From contig OZ024743.1 in the NCBI GenBank assembly GCA_964016885.1, forward strand, positions 166,982,022 through 167,046,021: DNA of 64,000 bases. The letters are read 5' to 3'. A model generated the notes under the pieces. The model was not told the origin of the DNA and made no database searches. It worked only from the letters and a program-made list of their open reading frames with translations. The DNA comes from Eledone cirrhosa (Eukaryota; Mollusca; Cephalopoda; Octopoda; Eledonidae). Positions 20,586 through 31,262 of this stretch are shown piece after piece; position 1 is the first letter of the stretch; every line of letters begins with the position of its first letter. A program made the position numbers and the translations under genes.

Positions 20586-23500
20586 CATCATCATCATCAT
20601 CATTTTACGTCCGCTTTTCCCTGCTTGCAAGGGTGGGACGGGTCTTATTCAGCACAGCATCTCTCCACTCGTCACGGTCCCTCGTCATCTCCACCGTGAG
20701 CTTCAATGATCTGAGGTCTGTTCTCACCACCTCTGTCCATGTTTTTCGTGGTCTACCTCTACCACGTCTTCCTTCAACTGGCATTTCCTGGCACTTCTTC
20801 ACCCATCGGTCATCCTCCATGCGCATCACATGTCCATACCACCTCAGTCTCCTCTCCTGTACACTACATTCTATCCCTCTCAGACACAGTGTCTCTCTCA
20901 ACACATTTATGCTGGGTCGTTCACGCACATTTACACTGCACATCCAATGGAGCATGCTTGCCTCATTTCTCTCCAGCCGTCGCATATCCTCTGCAGTTGC
21001 TGCCCATGTCTCACTACCATGCAGCATCGCGCTCCTCACACAGGCATCATACAACCGGCCTTTCGTACGCAGGGAGAAACCCTTCTTCGTCAACAGAGGA
21101 AGCAGCTCCCTAAATTTCTTCCAACCCGTCCTTATTCTAGATACTATGGCCTCGGAACACCCTCCTCCCATGCTAATCTGATCTCCTAGGTACCGGAAGC
21201 TATCCACCACTTCTATAGCGCCCTCTTGCATTTGAAAAATGTGTCTATCAGTGCGACTTCTACTGTCTAATTTCCCTGTATATCTACTGCATATATATTT
21301 CTCCCTACCTGTTAGTTTGCCTGCTATCCCGCTACATCTCTTGTGTACCCAGGATCTGCATTGTGTGCATTTTATAGAATTTATGCCAGTTCCTTTTCTG
21401 CATATCGAACATGGCCATTTCCCTGACGGAATCAGGGTTTTGTCCTCTTTTCTACTCATCAACTGCTGTTTCCATAGCCAGAATTTATTCTCTAGCTCCT
21501 CTACTGATTCTGCTATAAGAACCAGATCGTCAGCATAGAGAAGTTCCCATGGACAGCCAGTCTTAAACTCCTCTGTTATGGCTTGGAGGACTATAATGAA
21601 CAAGAGCGGGCTGAGGACCGAACCCTGATGTACTCCTACTTGTATCTGGAATTCTTCACTAAACTCCATTCCTACCCTCACTTTACTGAGAGTACCTCTG
21701 TACAAAGTTTGCACTGTCCTCACAAGCCATTCCTCAACACCTAGCTTCCTTAGGGACCACCAGATGACAGATCGGAGTACCCTATCAAAGGCCTTCTCTA
21801 GGTCAACAAAGGCTCAGTATAGTGGCTTATTCTTCTCTAAGAACCTCTCTTGCAATTGTCTCACCAAGAAGAGGGCATCTGTTGTACTCTTCCCAGGCAC
21901 AAAACCAAACTGCATCTCATCTAGTTTGACCCTTTCTCTAATTAGTTGTGCTAAAATCCTTTCTGCCACTTTCATAACCTGATCTATCAGTTTCATACCC
22001 CTATAATTGCTCCTCTCCAAAGCATCCTCTTTACCCTTGTAGCAATTTATGAGAATACTGCTGCACCAGTCTTTGGGTATGACACCACCATATATAGCCT
22101 GATTGATGATGCATGCAACCAGTTTAGTGCCTACGTCCCCTGATGCCTTCAGCATCTCAGCAACTATTCCCGATGGTCCGGACGCCTTACCATTTTTCAT
22201 TTCCCTAATCGCCTCTTGGACCCTATATTCGTCAATCTCAATAGCGGGTCCCTCTGTCGGATCTACCAAGGGTAATTTCTCTCTCTCCCATTCGTTCTCC
22301 ACATTCATCAGTCTCTCATAATGACATTTCCAGGCCTCCTTTTTCTGATCATTCGTGACACTAAGTACACCGGCATCATCCCGGACACATTTATCTCCAA
22401 CAACATCCTGATTTGCATTGACACACTGCCTTGCAATGTGGAACACCGCACGCCTCTGATCTTCCCGTCGCAGAACATTGGCAAACCTCCTACTCTCTGC
22501 CTCCCTGCGTGCTAAGTACACCTGACGTCTAGCTTCTCTCTTAGTGGCTGTATATTCTTCCCTACTCCCACCCTTTTTCCAAGCCTTCCATGCTAGTCTT
22601 TTGTCTCTAATAGCCTTATCTACTGTGCTGTTCCACCACCAGGTCACTCTCTGTCTGGTTGGAGCTCTGCTCCAGCCACAGGTTTCATCAATAGCCTGCA
22701 GCAAGTTGTCACGTAAGAAATTCCAGTTATTATCTATGTCATATGTCTCTAAATCGTCTTCTTTTTCGTCATACACATCTTGAAGGGCTTTCCTAAATTT
22801 GTATTTTAGTGAAAGGTCTTTTAGCTTCCAGACCTTTCTTCTCCACACCTTCCTATATGTCTCATTCCATCTCTTGCTTACTGAGATATCACTAACAACT
22901 AACCTATGCTGTGGGGTACATTCTTCCCCAGGGTATGCCTTGGTATTAGACACTATCTGCCTGTCCCGCTGCCTAACTAGAAAGAAGTCAATCTGGCTTA
23001 TGTGCTCACCAGATTTGTAGGTTATTAGGTGATTGGCAAGTTTCTGGAAGTTTGTGTTGCAAATAGTCAATGTACTCGCATCACAAAATTCAAGAAGTCT
23101 CACTCCTTCTTTATTTCTTGAACCGTAACCATGCCCACCATGTACCCCAGTGTAACCATCCTGGAGCTGTCCAACATGACCATTGAAGTCTCCTGCTAGC
23201 ATAACGATGTCTCCATCCTCTGTCATTGCGGTTGTTTGCAAAAGTTGCTCATAAAAGCAGTCTTTCTCATCTTTACCTAGGCCTGCTTGGGGAGCATAGA
23301 CCGAGATGATTGTCAGTAGTCTCCTACCTACAACTAATCTAAGCTTAATTATTCTATTACTAACTCGAACTACCTCAATTGTCTTATCGATCCATCTCTC
23401 AGCCAGGAAAATGCCTACTCCCCCTAACCCATCATCCTTACCTACCCAGAATAGCTTATAGCTAAGACGCTTGCCTACGACTAGTCTCGCAGAGGCACCT

Positions 23501-23800
23501 CTCCATCTCACCTCTTGCACGCAGCACACATCCACCTGCCTTCTCTCCAGCATCTCCGCTATTTCAGCAGATCTACCTCTGAGAGTGCCAACATTAAGTG
23601 TTGCAACTCTGAGATGCGACGTCTTCATATTTTGTTGTTGTTCCTATTTGTTGCTGTGCTTATAAGCGTTTTGGCATTGATACACTGGTTGGATGCCCTT
23701 CCTAACACCAGCGCCACTTTACAGCATGGACTGGGTGCTTTTATTTGTGTCACCAGCACTAGAGAGGATGTCTTACTAAACTCAAGGGCCCTCTCTACCC
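20586..23800 (-). mobile_element. RTE-like LINE, copy C (nearly complete)
   Basis: Minus strand: a short 5' UTR (23629 to about 23760), one long reading frame, then (GAT)n at 20586-20602 directly after the stop. The 5' UTR contains GGTGTTAGGAAGGGCATCCA, the same module found in the 3' UTR of RTE copies A and D. It lies head-to-head with copy D, separated by about 100 bp of (TA)-rich DNA. Confidence 0.9.
20605..23628 (-). pseudogene. RTE copy C ORF2-type polyprotein, one premature stop
   Basis: 1,007 codons in a single frame interrupted only by TGA at 21814-21816, where the other copies have Leu (KPLY-stop-AFVDLEKAFDRV, at RT motif A). Endonuclease residues are all visible: Asn12 (TLNVGTL), Glu39 (VQEVRWRG), YAPQAGL, GDFNGHVG, SQIDFFLV and HRLVVSD. 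RT shows MQFGFVPGKSTTDA, GVHQGSVLSPLLFI and LLYADDLVLIAES. The PHD-like finger has lost its last Cys (CSRYTGK; copy B has CSRCTGK). Fifteen codons before the finger (present in copy B) are deleted in frame. Confidence 0.9.
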
Positions 23801-23904
23801 CTCCATTTTTATATATTATATATATATATATATATATGGTATATATATATGGTATATATATATATGGTATATATATATTATGGTATATATATATATATAT
23901 AAAA
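23801..23904. repeat. TA-rich spacer between divergent RTE copies
   Basis: Repeated (TA)nTGG units between the 5' ends of copies C and D. Confidence 0.85.
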
Positions 23905-26900
23905 ATGGAGCGCTAACGAGGTTGTAGAAATGCTTGAACGTAAGGAGGTCGATGTTTGTTGTATTCAAGAGACCAGGTGGAGGGGTGGGTCTGCTAGATT
24001 CATTGAGGGTAAAAAACGATGTTATAAGCTTTTCTGGGTGGGAAACGACGATGGGCTGGGTGGAGTAGGAATCATGGTAGCAGAAAAGTGGGCAGATAAG
24101 ATAATAGACGTAAATAGAGTGAACGACAGAATAATTAAAATAAGACTTGTCCTCAATAGAACTACGGTGACAGTAATATCTGCGTACGCACCCCAATCCG
24201 GACTGCCCGGCACTATAAAAGACAGATTCTATGAGACACTGTTGCTAACTACCTCCCAAATATCTGACAGTGACTATATAATTATTGCAGGCGACCTAAA
24301 TGGTCACGTTGGACAACATTGTGACGGCTACGACGAAATCCATGGAGGCTATGGGTTTGGTACTAGAAATGAGGAAGGCTCCAGAATCCTGGAATACTGT
24401 GATGCAAATAACCTAACTATCTGTAACACTAACTTCAAAAAACGTGACAATCACCTGATTACCTATAGATCCGGGGAACACACAAGCCAGGTAGATTATA
24501 TCCTTACCAGAAGACGTGACAGAGTGTCTGTTGTAAACACTAAATCCCTCCCCCATGAAGAATGCACCTCCCAACATAGACTGATAATTAGCGACCTCAT
24601 AGTCAGGACGAGACGTACCCGACAGCAGAAGAGGACTATCCTCAGGAGGAAAATATGGAAACTAAAGGACCCCACAGCCAGAAATAAATTTCAAAGCATA
24701 TTACTTGATGCTTTCGACAGTAAGGAAGAGCATCTAGAATCGGACAATATAGAGGGACAGTGGAAATTTCTGAAAGCAAACCTGCTGTTGGCGACAGACG
24801 AAGTCTGTGGCTGGAGCAGGCCTGTAGGCAGGAGGAGAGTAACATGGTGGTGGAACAATAGGGTGGAGGGGTCAATTAAGGCCAAAAAGCAGGCTTGGAA
24901 AGTATGGCGGGATGGGGGAAGTAGAGTAGACTATCAAGTGGCCAGGAGGGAAGCTAGGAGAGAAGTGTACTTAGCAAGAAGGGAAGCTGAGGAAAGAAAG
25001 TTCAAGCATGTTCTACAACGCGATGACCAAAAACGTGAGGTGTTCAGGATTGCCAGGCAATGCGTCAAGGAAAACCGTGATATTGTCGGGGAGAAGTGTG
25101 TACTTAACGATGATGGCATACTTGCCATCACCGACACTGATAAGAAGGTAGCTTGGAAGTGTCACTATGAAAGGCTACTAAATGAGGAGAATAAATGGGA
25201 GAAAGACAGTCTCCCCCATATCGACCCGATAGAGGGACCAGCAGTGTTAGTCGAGGGGAGTATAATAAGTAAGGCAATCAAGGATATGAAGACTGGTAAG
25301 GCGGCTGGGCCTTCGGAAATAGTTGCTGAGATGCTGAAGGCATCTGGCACGGTGGGACACACCATGGTCACCCGCATAGTTAACCAAGTCGTACAGAATG
25401 GGGTTGTTCCGAAGGACTGGCATAGCAGCATCATCGTTAACTGTTATAAGGGTAAAGGAGACGCCCTAGATAGGAGTAACTATAGAGGCATTAAATTAAT
25501 CGACCAGGTCATGAAGGTCACGGAAAAAGTAATAGCGCAACTAATCAGAGAGAGAATTGATCTAGATGAAATGCAGTTCGGGTTTGTGTCAGGCAAAAGT
25601 ACCACAGACGCTCTTTTCATAGTACGACAACTACAGGAGAAGTACCTAGCTAAAGGTAAACCCCTCTACTTAGCTTTTGTCGACCTGGAGAAAGCCTTCG
25701 ACAGAGTCCCCCGCTCCATTATCTGGTGGGCTCTTAGAAAACTAGGCGTTGACGAATGGCTTGTGAGGGCTATACAAGCCATGTATAAAGAAACAGTCAG
25801 CAAGGTTAGAATTAACAACGAATATAGTGAAGAGTTTAGCGTAAAAGTTGGCGTCCATCAGGGCTCTGTTCTCAGCCAGCCCCCTACTATTTATTATTGC
25901 CCTTCAGGCTATAACAGAGGAGTTCAAGACCGGCTGCCCATGGGAACTCCTATACGCAGACGACCTGACACTCATAGCTGAATCAATGGCCGAGCTAGAG
26001 AAGAAATTCCAAACATGGAAGCACGGCCTAGAATCAAAAGGCCTTAAAATTAACCTGGCTAAGACTAAAGTTCTAGTTTGTAGCAAAGAAAATAAGGCGG
26101 CGGTCCCTTCCGGGAAATGGCCATGCTCAGTGTGTAGGAAAGGCGTAGGTAGAAACTCCATTTTATGTCCCAAATGCAAAGTATGGGTGCATAAAAGATG
26201 TAGTGGGATCACAGGTAAGCTAACTAAGAACTTAGATTTTACATGTGGGCGGTGCTCTGGTGCAATAAGTAGCAGCGAGTGCCCACAAAATACTAACTCT
26301 TTCAATTGCGCAGAGGGCTCTATAGAAATAGTGGACAGCTTCCGTTACCTGGGTGACAAAATCAGCAGTGGGGGAGGGTGCTCCGAAAGTAGAGTAGCTA
26401 GAGTCAGAACTGGATGGAAAAAGTTCAGAGAGCTTATACCACTATTAGCCGCTAAAGGGTTCTCCCTAAAAATGAAAGGCAGGTTGTATGATGCCTGCAT
26501 ACGAACAGCAATGTTGCATGGCAGCGAGACCTGGGCATTGTGTGCAGAGGATATACGCAGACTAGAGAGGAACGAAGCTTGCATGCTCCGCTGGATGTGT
26601 AATAGTAATATACGTGAACGGCAAAGCATAAATGAACTAAGGAAAAAATTAGAAATAAGAGGGATCAGATGTTGTTTACTCGAGAGAAGGCTACGTTGGT
26701 ACGGACACGTGATGCGCATGAAAGTCGATAGCTGTATAACAAAGTTCAGGGCAATAAAGATAGACGGTAGCCACGGAATAGGCAGACCTAGAAAATCCTG
26801 GGACGAGCTGATAAACTCCGACCTCACACACTTACACCTCTCCAAGACAATGTCACTGGACCGAGACCTTTGGCGGTACTCAGTAATAGAGAAGACCCGC

Positions 26901-27306
26901 CTTACCTAAATACATAGTAAAACCTACTACAGCCAGTAGGCATCTCTAACAAAATACACCCCCCGTCCCACCAGCCACACCCCCATCCACACCACCCCCT
27001 CCTATGTAAAGTTATGTTGGTGCCACAACATCCAGGCCGAAACAAATGAGATCGTGTAGGTGTCACGACAAAAAAACACACAGTCCACGCTGTAATGTGG
27101 CCGTGTAGGCAACACGGTAAAAACCTCCCAGTCCCACACTGTAAATGTGGTTGGTGTTAGGAAGGGCATCCAACTGTAGAAAACCTGCCAGACAGTCCTA
27201 TGCGAGCAAGACAATCACTCTTGCCTCAAGTGGGAATACCCCCGTCCAAACCCATGCAAGCGTGGAACACGGACGTTAAACGTTGATGATGATGATGATG
27301 ATGATA
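23905..27306 (+). mobile_element. RTE-like LINE, copy D (nearly complete)
   Basis: It starts within the endonuclease (about 25 codons short of copy C's start), so it is slightly 5'-truncated. After the stop at 26907-26909 comes a ~380-bp 3' UTR with the GGTGTTAGGAAGGGCATCCA module, ending in (GAT)n at 27285-27305. Copy D and the 3' fragment at 48755-49364 share this UTR almost base for base. Confidence 0.9.
23912..26909 (+). pseudogene. RTE copy D ORF2-type polyprotein, one frameshift
   Basis: Open from the truncation point to about 25880, then in a second frame (25848-26909) to the stop. Comparison with copies A and C places the break in GVHQGSVLS, where AGCC is present twice (CTCAGCCAGCCCCCT): a 4-base duplication in RT motif B. 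Otherwise complete: CIQETRWRG, AGDLNGHVG, SQVDYIL, FVDLEKAFDRVPRSIIWWAL, LLYADDLTLIAESM. PHD-like finger CSVCRKGVGRNSILCPKC, WVHKRCSG, CGRCSG (all Cys/His present). C-terminal domain ends KTRLT. Confidence 0.9.
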
Positions 27307-27307
27307 C

Positions 27308-27340
<33 letters not shown>

Positions 27341-27362
27341 TATACGTGTGTGTGTGTGTGTA

Positions 27363-28023
27363 TCTATATAATACTAAAACTCTGTGATTGCTTGCTTGCT
27401 TGCTTGTCTGTAATGTAATACAGCCAAAAAGGGTGCATAATGGGAAAATACTCGGAAAGTAAAATAACGGAATAAAACAAGTTTGGCGTAAATCAGACAT
27501 GGACAATATTTTCATTATTTAAAAATTATTTTTAAATGAAGAGAATTTAAAAAATACATTAAAAAATTTTTTTGTACTTTAAAAAATACATAAAAAGATT
27601 TTTCTGTACTTTAAGTATCTATATTTCAGCTTTCTTTAAACAGACAATATTTTGATTATTAAAAAAAAACATTTTTAAGTGAATAGGACTGAAAAATACG
27701 AGTTGTTTTTACAGTAAATGCTTTTGTTAAAGAGAATACTTTAATTATTTAGAAATATTTTTAAGTGAACGTGATTTCGAAAGTACAAGTTGTTCGTACA
27801 CTAAGTATTTATATTTTAGCTTTCAGACAATATTTTAATTTTTTTAAAAATTATTTTCAAGTGAATCCGATTAAAAAAAATTTTTTTGGCATATTTAAAA
27901 AATATTCTTAAGTGAGAATGACCTTCCAATTTCATTTTACATTATATACATGTCTGTGCATATTTTAATTATTTTAAAATTATTTTTAAGTAAACGTGAC
28001 CCAACGGGTCACAGGTGGTCTAG
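27363..28023 (+). mobile_element. Short non-autonomous Helitron, 661 bp
   Basis: Begins TCTATATAATAC after an A and ends CTAG before a T. A perfect 7-bp hairpin, GTGACCC-AAC-GGGTCAC, lies a few bases before the CTAG. These are Helitron ends. The interior is AT-rich with no reading frame. Confidence 0.75.
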
Positions 28024-28190
28024 TATACTACTGAAACTCTGTGATTGCTTGCTTGTCTGTAATGTAATACAGCCACAAGGGTGCATAATGGGAAAATACT
28101 TTGAAAGGAAATTGACCCTGAAATGGGAATACAAAAGGAATAAAACAAATTTTGTGTAAATTGGAGCACAGATTCCCAAGATATGGGGTG
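28024..28190 (+). mobile_element. Second Helitron-like copy, 5' part
   Basis: Starts immediately after the previous element's CTAG and repeats its 5' end: GAAACTCTGTGATTGCTTGC, TAATGTAATACAGCCA, GTGCATAATGGGAAAATACT. No matching 3' end was found, so it is truncated or diverged. The two copies lie in tandem. Confidence 0.6.
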
Positions 28191-28379
28191 TTTCTGGGTA
28201 CCTTCATAAACAGACAGAGCGAGAGAGATAGAGAGAAAGAGATAGTGGTTGTGAGAAAGTAGATTGAAAGTGAGACATAGAGAGAAGACAGAGAAGGAGA
28301 ATGGAAGAGAGAGAGAGAGCTGGTAGGGTTGTCTATATATATATGTGAGTGTGTTTGTATATATATGTGCGTGTAGTTG
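28191..28379. repeat. Purine-rich GA tract and TA/TG repeat
   Basis: GAGA-rich sequence followed by short TA/TG repeats. No gene. Confidence 0.6.
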
Positions 28380-28744
28380 GACATGAAAATTCTGTCAGCA
28401 TGTACTCCTCTCAAAGGGTGATTATGTTAATCACCTGAGGTCACATGAAAGGATAACCCCCCGCATCACTACTCAACAAAGACCTGGCGAAACAACATGC
28501 ATGATATGCAACAACATGTGTAGAACTAGTTCCGGACTAAAAAACACATGATGGTGCATAATGATTGTGTCCGACAGTGTGACCCCACTGGTCCTGTGGA
28601 AAGCACAACTCTTTCCTGTCACCTGTGCCATAAACCATGCAGCTCTACAGCTGGTCTACAAAGTCATCTCTGAAGTCATGGACGCGGATGGGATGACAAT
28701 GAAGAATTAATAAGAGACGGCAATCGTCTGGGAAGATGCTGCAA
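28380..28744 (+). pseudogene. Possible LINE C-terminal tail with a C2H2-like finger
   Basis: Around 28595-28680 the plus strand reads LSCHLCHKPCSSTAGLQSHL, a CxxC-x11-H pattern like the C2H2 fingers ending some LINE proteins, followed after a stop by RDGNRLGRCCN. Frames are broken throughout. The assignment is weak and rests on this motif. Confidence 0.3.
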
Positions 28745-28862
28745 TCCTCATATATATAATCATCATTTCCATTTAACGTCAATATTTCTACACTTGCATG
28801 GGTTAGATGGGTCGTCCTTGCTGGGAGGTAAGTCTGGTCAGGGTTATCTGACACCAACCATG
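28745..28862 (-). repeat. LINE/SINE 3'-end fragment
   Basis: Minus strand ends with CCCATGCAAGTGTAGAAATA, then ACGTTAAATGG and a decayed GAT tail, similar to the end of RTE copy D (CCATGCAAGCGTGG, ACGTTAAACG, (GAT)n). Confidence 0.55.
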
Positions 28863-29890
28863 TTTACAGTGTGGAACTGGATGGCTCTCTGATGAGGAGG
28901 GACAGGCCATTTGGCCGGAGTAAACCCGTCTCACAACGTAATATTTTTGGAGCCCGACCCATCACACTGAGGGAACCATAGTTTTGGAGCCCGGCACTGG
29001 ATGGCACTGATATGAGGAGCCTAACCCATCTGACAGTGTAGCCACAGCTTTGGGGCCCGGTACTGGGTGGCACTAATATGAGGAGCCTAACCCATCTGAC
29101 AGTGTAGCCACAGCTTTGGGGCCCGGTACTGGGTGGCACTGATATGAGGAGCCTAACCCATCTGACAGTAAAGCCACAGCTTTGGGGCCTGGTACTGGGT
29201 GGCACTGCTATGAGGAGAGGTGGCCATTCGTCCATGTGAAAACCATCACACAACATTACCACAGTTTTGGGACGCAATATTGGATCGTACCACTATGAGG
29301 GGGAACAAGTGCGAAACAACAGTTTGGGAGCCTGGAGTTGGATGGTACCACTAGGCAAAGGAACCAGTGATACCACTATAAGGAGGGACAGGCCAGTTGG
29401 CCACACTGGACCCTTCTCAAAGCGGCACCCCAGATTCGAAGTTGGGTACTCTACGTGAGGGACACTTCTCAATACAAAACTGGACTATGGCAGCCTGGAA
29501 CTGGACAGCACAGCTATGAGAAGGGATAGGCCTGTTGGCTGCACCAAACCCCTTTCACAGTGGCACCCTAGTTTCAGTGCCAGGCACTTTCAATTCAACG
29601 GACACTTCTCATCAAACCGGATAACCATGTATAACTCCACTAAGAGGAGGGACAGAAGCCACAATTTTTGGAGCCCGGCACTTGATGACACCACTATGAG
29701 GAGGGAGGCCAGGTTGCCGCACCAAATCCTTCTCAATACGAAACCACGTGACGGGCCAGTTGGCACCCCAGTTTCTGAGTCGGACACTCTCCACGCAACA
29801 AACCTCTTTCAATACAAAATCACAACGTGTGAGCCAGGGATTGGGTGGCACCACTATGAGGAAGGACAAGGATGAATCCTCAATTCAGAT
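28863..29890. repeat. Degenerate minisatellite with a 66-bp core unit
   Basis: Three clear 66-bp units begin at 29043, 29109 and 29175 (CACAGCTTTGGGGCC, GGTACTGGGTGGCACT, ATGAGGAGCCTAACCCATCT). More diverged units with TGGGTGGCACCACTATGAGG and GGGACAGGCC extend on both sides. Frames seen here are translated repeat, not genes. Confidence 0.85.
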
Positions 29891-30164
29891 GTTGGATGCC
29901 GTGAGGGCAGGGCATTTCCATCGTAACCTTATTGGACTGTGCTAAGGTGCTGAATGGGGGCTGGTAGGGAGACAAGAGGGTGGAGAGGGGGCATGTCTTC
30001 ACCCCACACCCGATACTGTGTGTTTGCATCGTGACTTTGTTTATTAGTGATATTACTTACTAGTGAATGGCATTTGGTCCTACGGGATGGGGGATATTTT
30101 TGGTGCACATATCTATGTTAACGAGTTAGTGGTGCAAAAATTACCTGTACAGGTAGTCATGATC

Positions 30165-30195
<31 letters not shown>
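29891..30195. other. Unassigned DNA ending in (TA)n
   Basis: No recognised feature. TA run at 30170-30200. Confidence 0.5.
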
Positions 30196-30203
<8 letters not shown>

Positions 30204-30224
30204 AGCGGCAGTACCTGGTAATAC

Positions 30225-30372
30225 CCGGGAAAGGTGGGGTTATTTGCAGTTCCCAGAGTGCACCTGAAAAGGCTAGTGACCCTGGGTGCCCATACTGGAT
30301 TTTCAATAACAACCAATTTTTTGTGTGGAACTATCAATAGCTGTTTAAGTCATAAGTCCTTCTTCCATCCAG
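30225..30372 (+). repeat. Dispersed repeat, relative of 57790-57946
   Basis: Shares GCAGTTC(C/T)CAGAGTGC, GGGTGCCCATACTGGATTTT, GTGTGGAACTATCA and GCTGTTTAAGTCATAAGTCC with 57790-57946. There it is a discrete insert. I do not know the family. Confidence 0.75.
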
Positions 30373-31009
30373 CTTTCTTCATTCAGAGTGAATAAACCAA
30401 GGAAGTTTGAGCTCGAAGTGTATTGAACTTATTCAACAAACTTATGTATAAGAATAGCAAACTTACTACCTTAGCGTTCAAGAACAAATACAGAACAATT
30501 GAAGAAGTCATCGCAATTATTGAAGAAATTATAACTGAGTGAACATATTCAGGTACTGTTCAAGGACACTGTATATCGCCGTTTGTAAACCCCTTCGAAT
30601 AACTGAAGCAATTCAATAAAACCATCCCATTTCCCCCCAATAGTAGACATAGCCAAGAAAACACACCATAATAAGTCAGATAAACAATCAGAAGTGTTGG
30701 CCCTAAAGAGGGCGTTATAACATCTACTGTTGCAAAGTGTTAATAATGGGGGAGAAGTTACATCTTCATTTGTGTTAATCTTCCCACAATCCAACACCTC
30801 AAAATATCAACAAAATAAACTCTACTCTCAAAGATGGCCTGTTACAATTAACATGCCGGGAGTACGAATATTCGTCAACATACGATTTGGGTTTTATTCT
30901 AATCTCATGGTAAGCCAACTTCCAAGTCATTGATCATCACACCTTTTTGTAACTTATCACCGATTCCTGCAGTTGACCTTAATGTGACCTAAGCGTGTGT
31001 ACGTGTTTC
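30373..31009. other. Unassigned DNA
   Basis: No domain, SINE box or terminal repeat recognised. Small frames look random. Confidence 0.45.
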
Positions 31010-31262
31010 TATCCTCCGCTTCCTTTCTAGCTATGTATACTTGTCACCTAGCTTCCCTCCTGGTGTCTATGTAATGTGCCCTGCTTCCCCTGTTCTTCCA
31101 TTGTTTCTATGCCTGTCTCTTAGCCTTAACTGCCTCAGCTACCTTGTTGTTCCACCACCAGGTCACTCTCTTTCTCCCCATGGTCTTGCTCCAATCACAA
31201 ACCTCGTCTGTCGCTTTCAGCAAGTTATTTTTTAGGAACACCCTCTTCTCCGAGTTGCCTTC
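31010..31262 (-). pseudogene. RTE fragment between endonuclease and RT
   Basis: Minus strand reads LLKATDEVC-W, RVTWWWNNKV and RREARWQVYIARKEAEDR, matching the linker of RTE copy D (LLLATDEVCGWSR, RRVTWWWNNRV, VYLARREAEERK). About 250 bp, cut on the right by the R4-1 copy. Confidence 0.8.

Noticed and set aside
20633..23665. Long plus-strand frames (for example 20633-21181, 20739-21113)
   Set aside because: Antisense shadows of RTE copy C. Near-identical shadows appear on the minus strand of copy B at 11.9-12.5 kb, as expected for antisense of the same gene.
29043..29240. CRISPR-like array
   Set aside because: Units are contiguous tandem copies without unique spacers, in a eukaryotic repeat context.
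28863..29278. 137-residue frame with repeated VPPSTGPQSCGYTVRWVRLL
   Set aside because: The 66-bp minisatellite is a multiple of three, so repeats stay in frame by chance.
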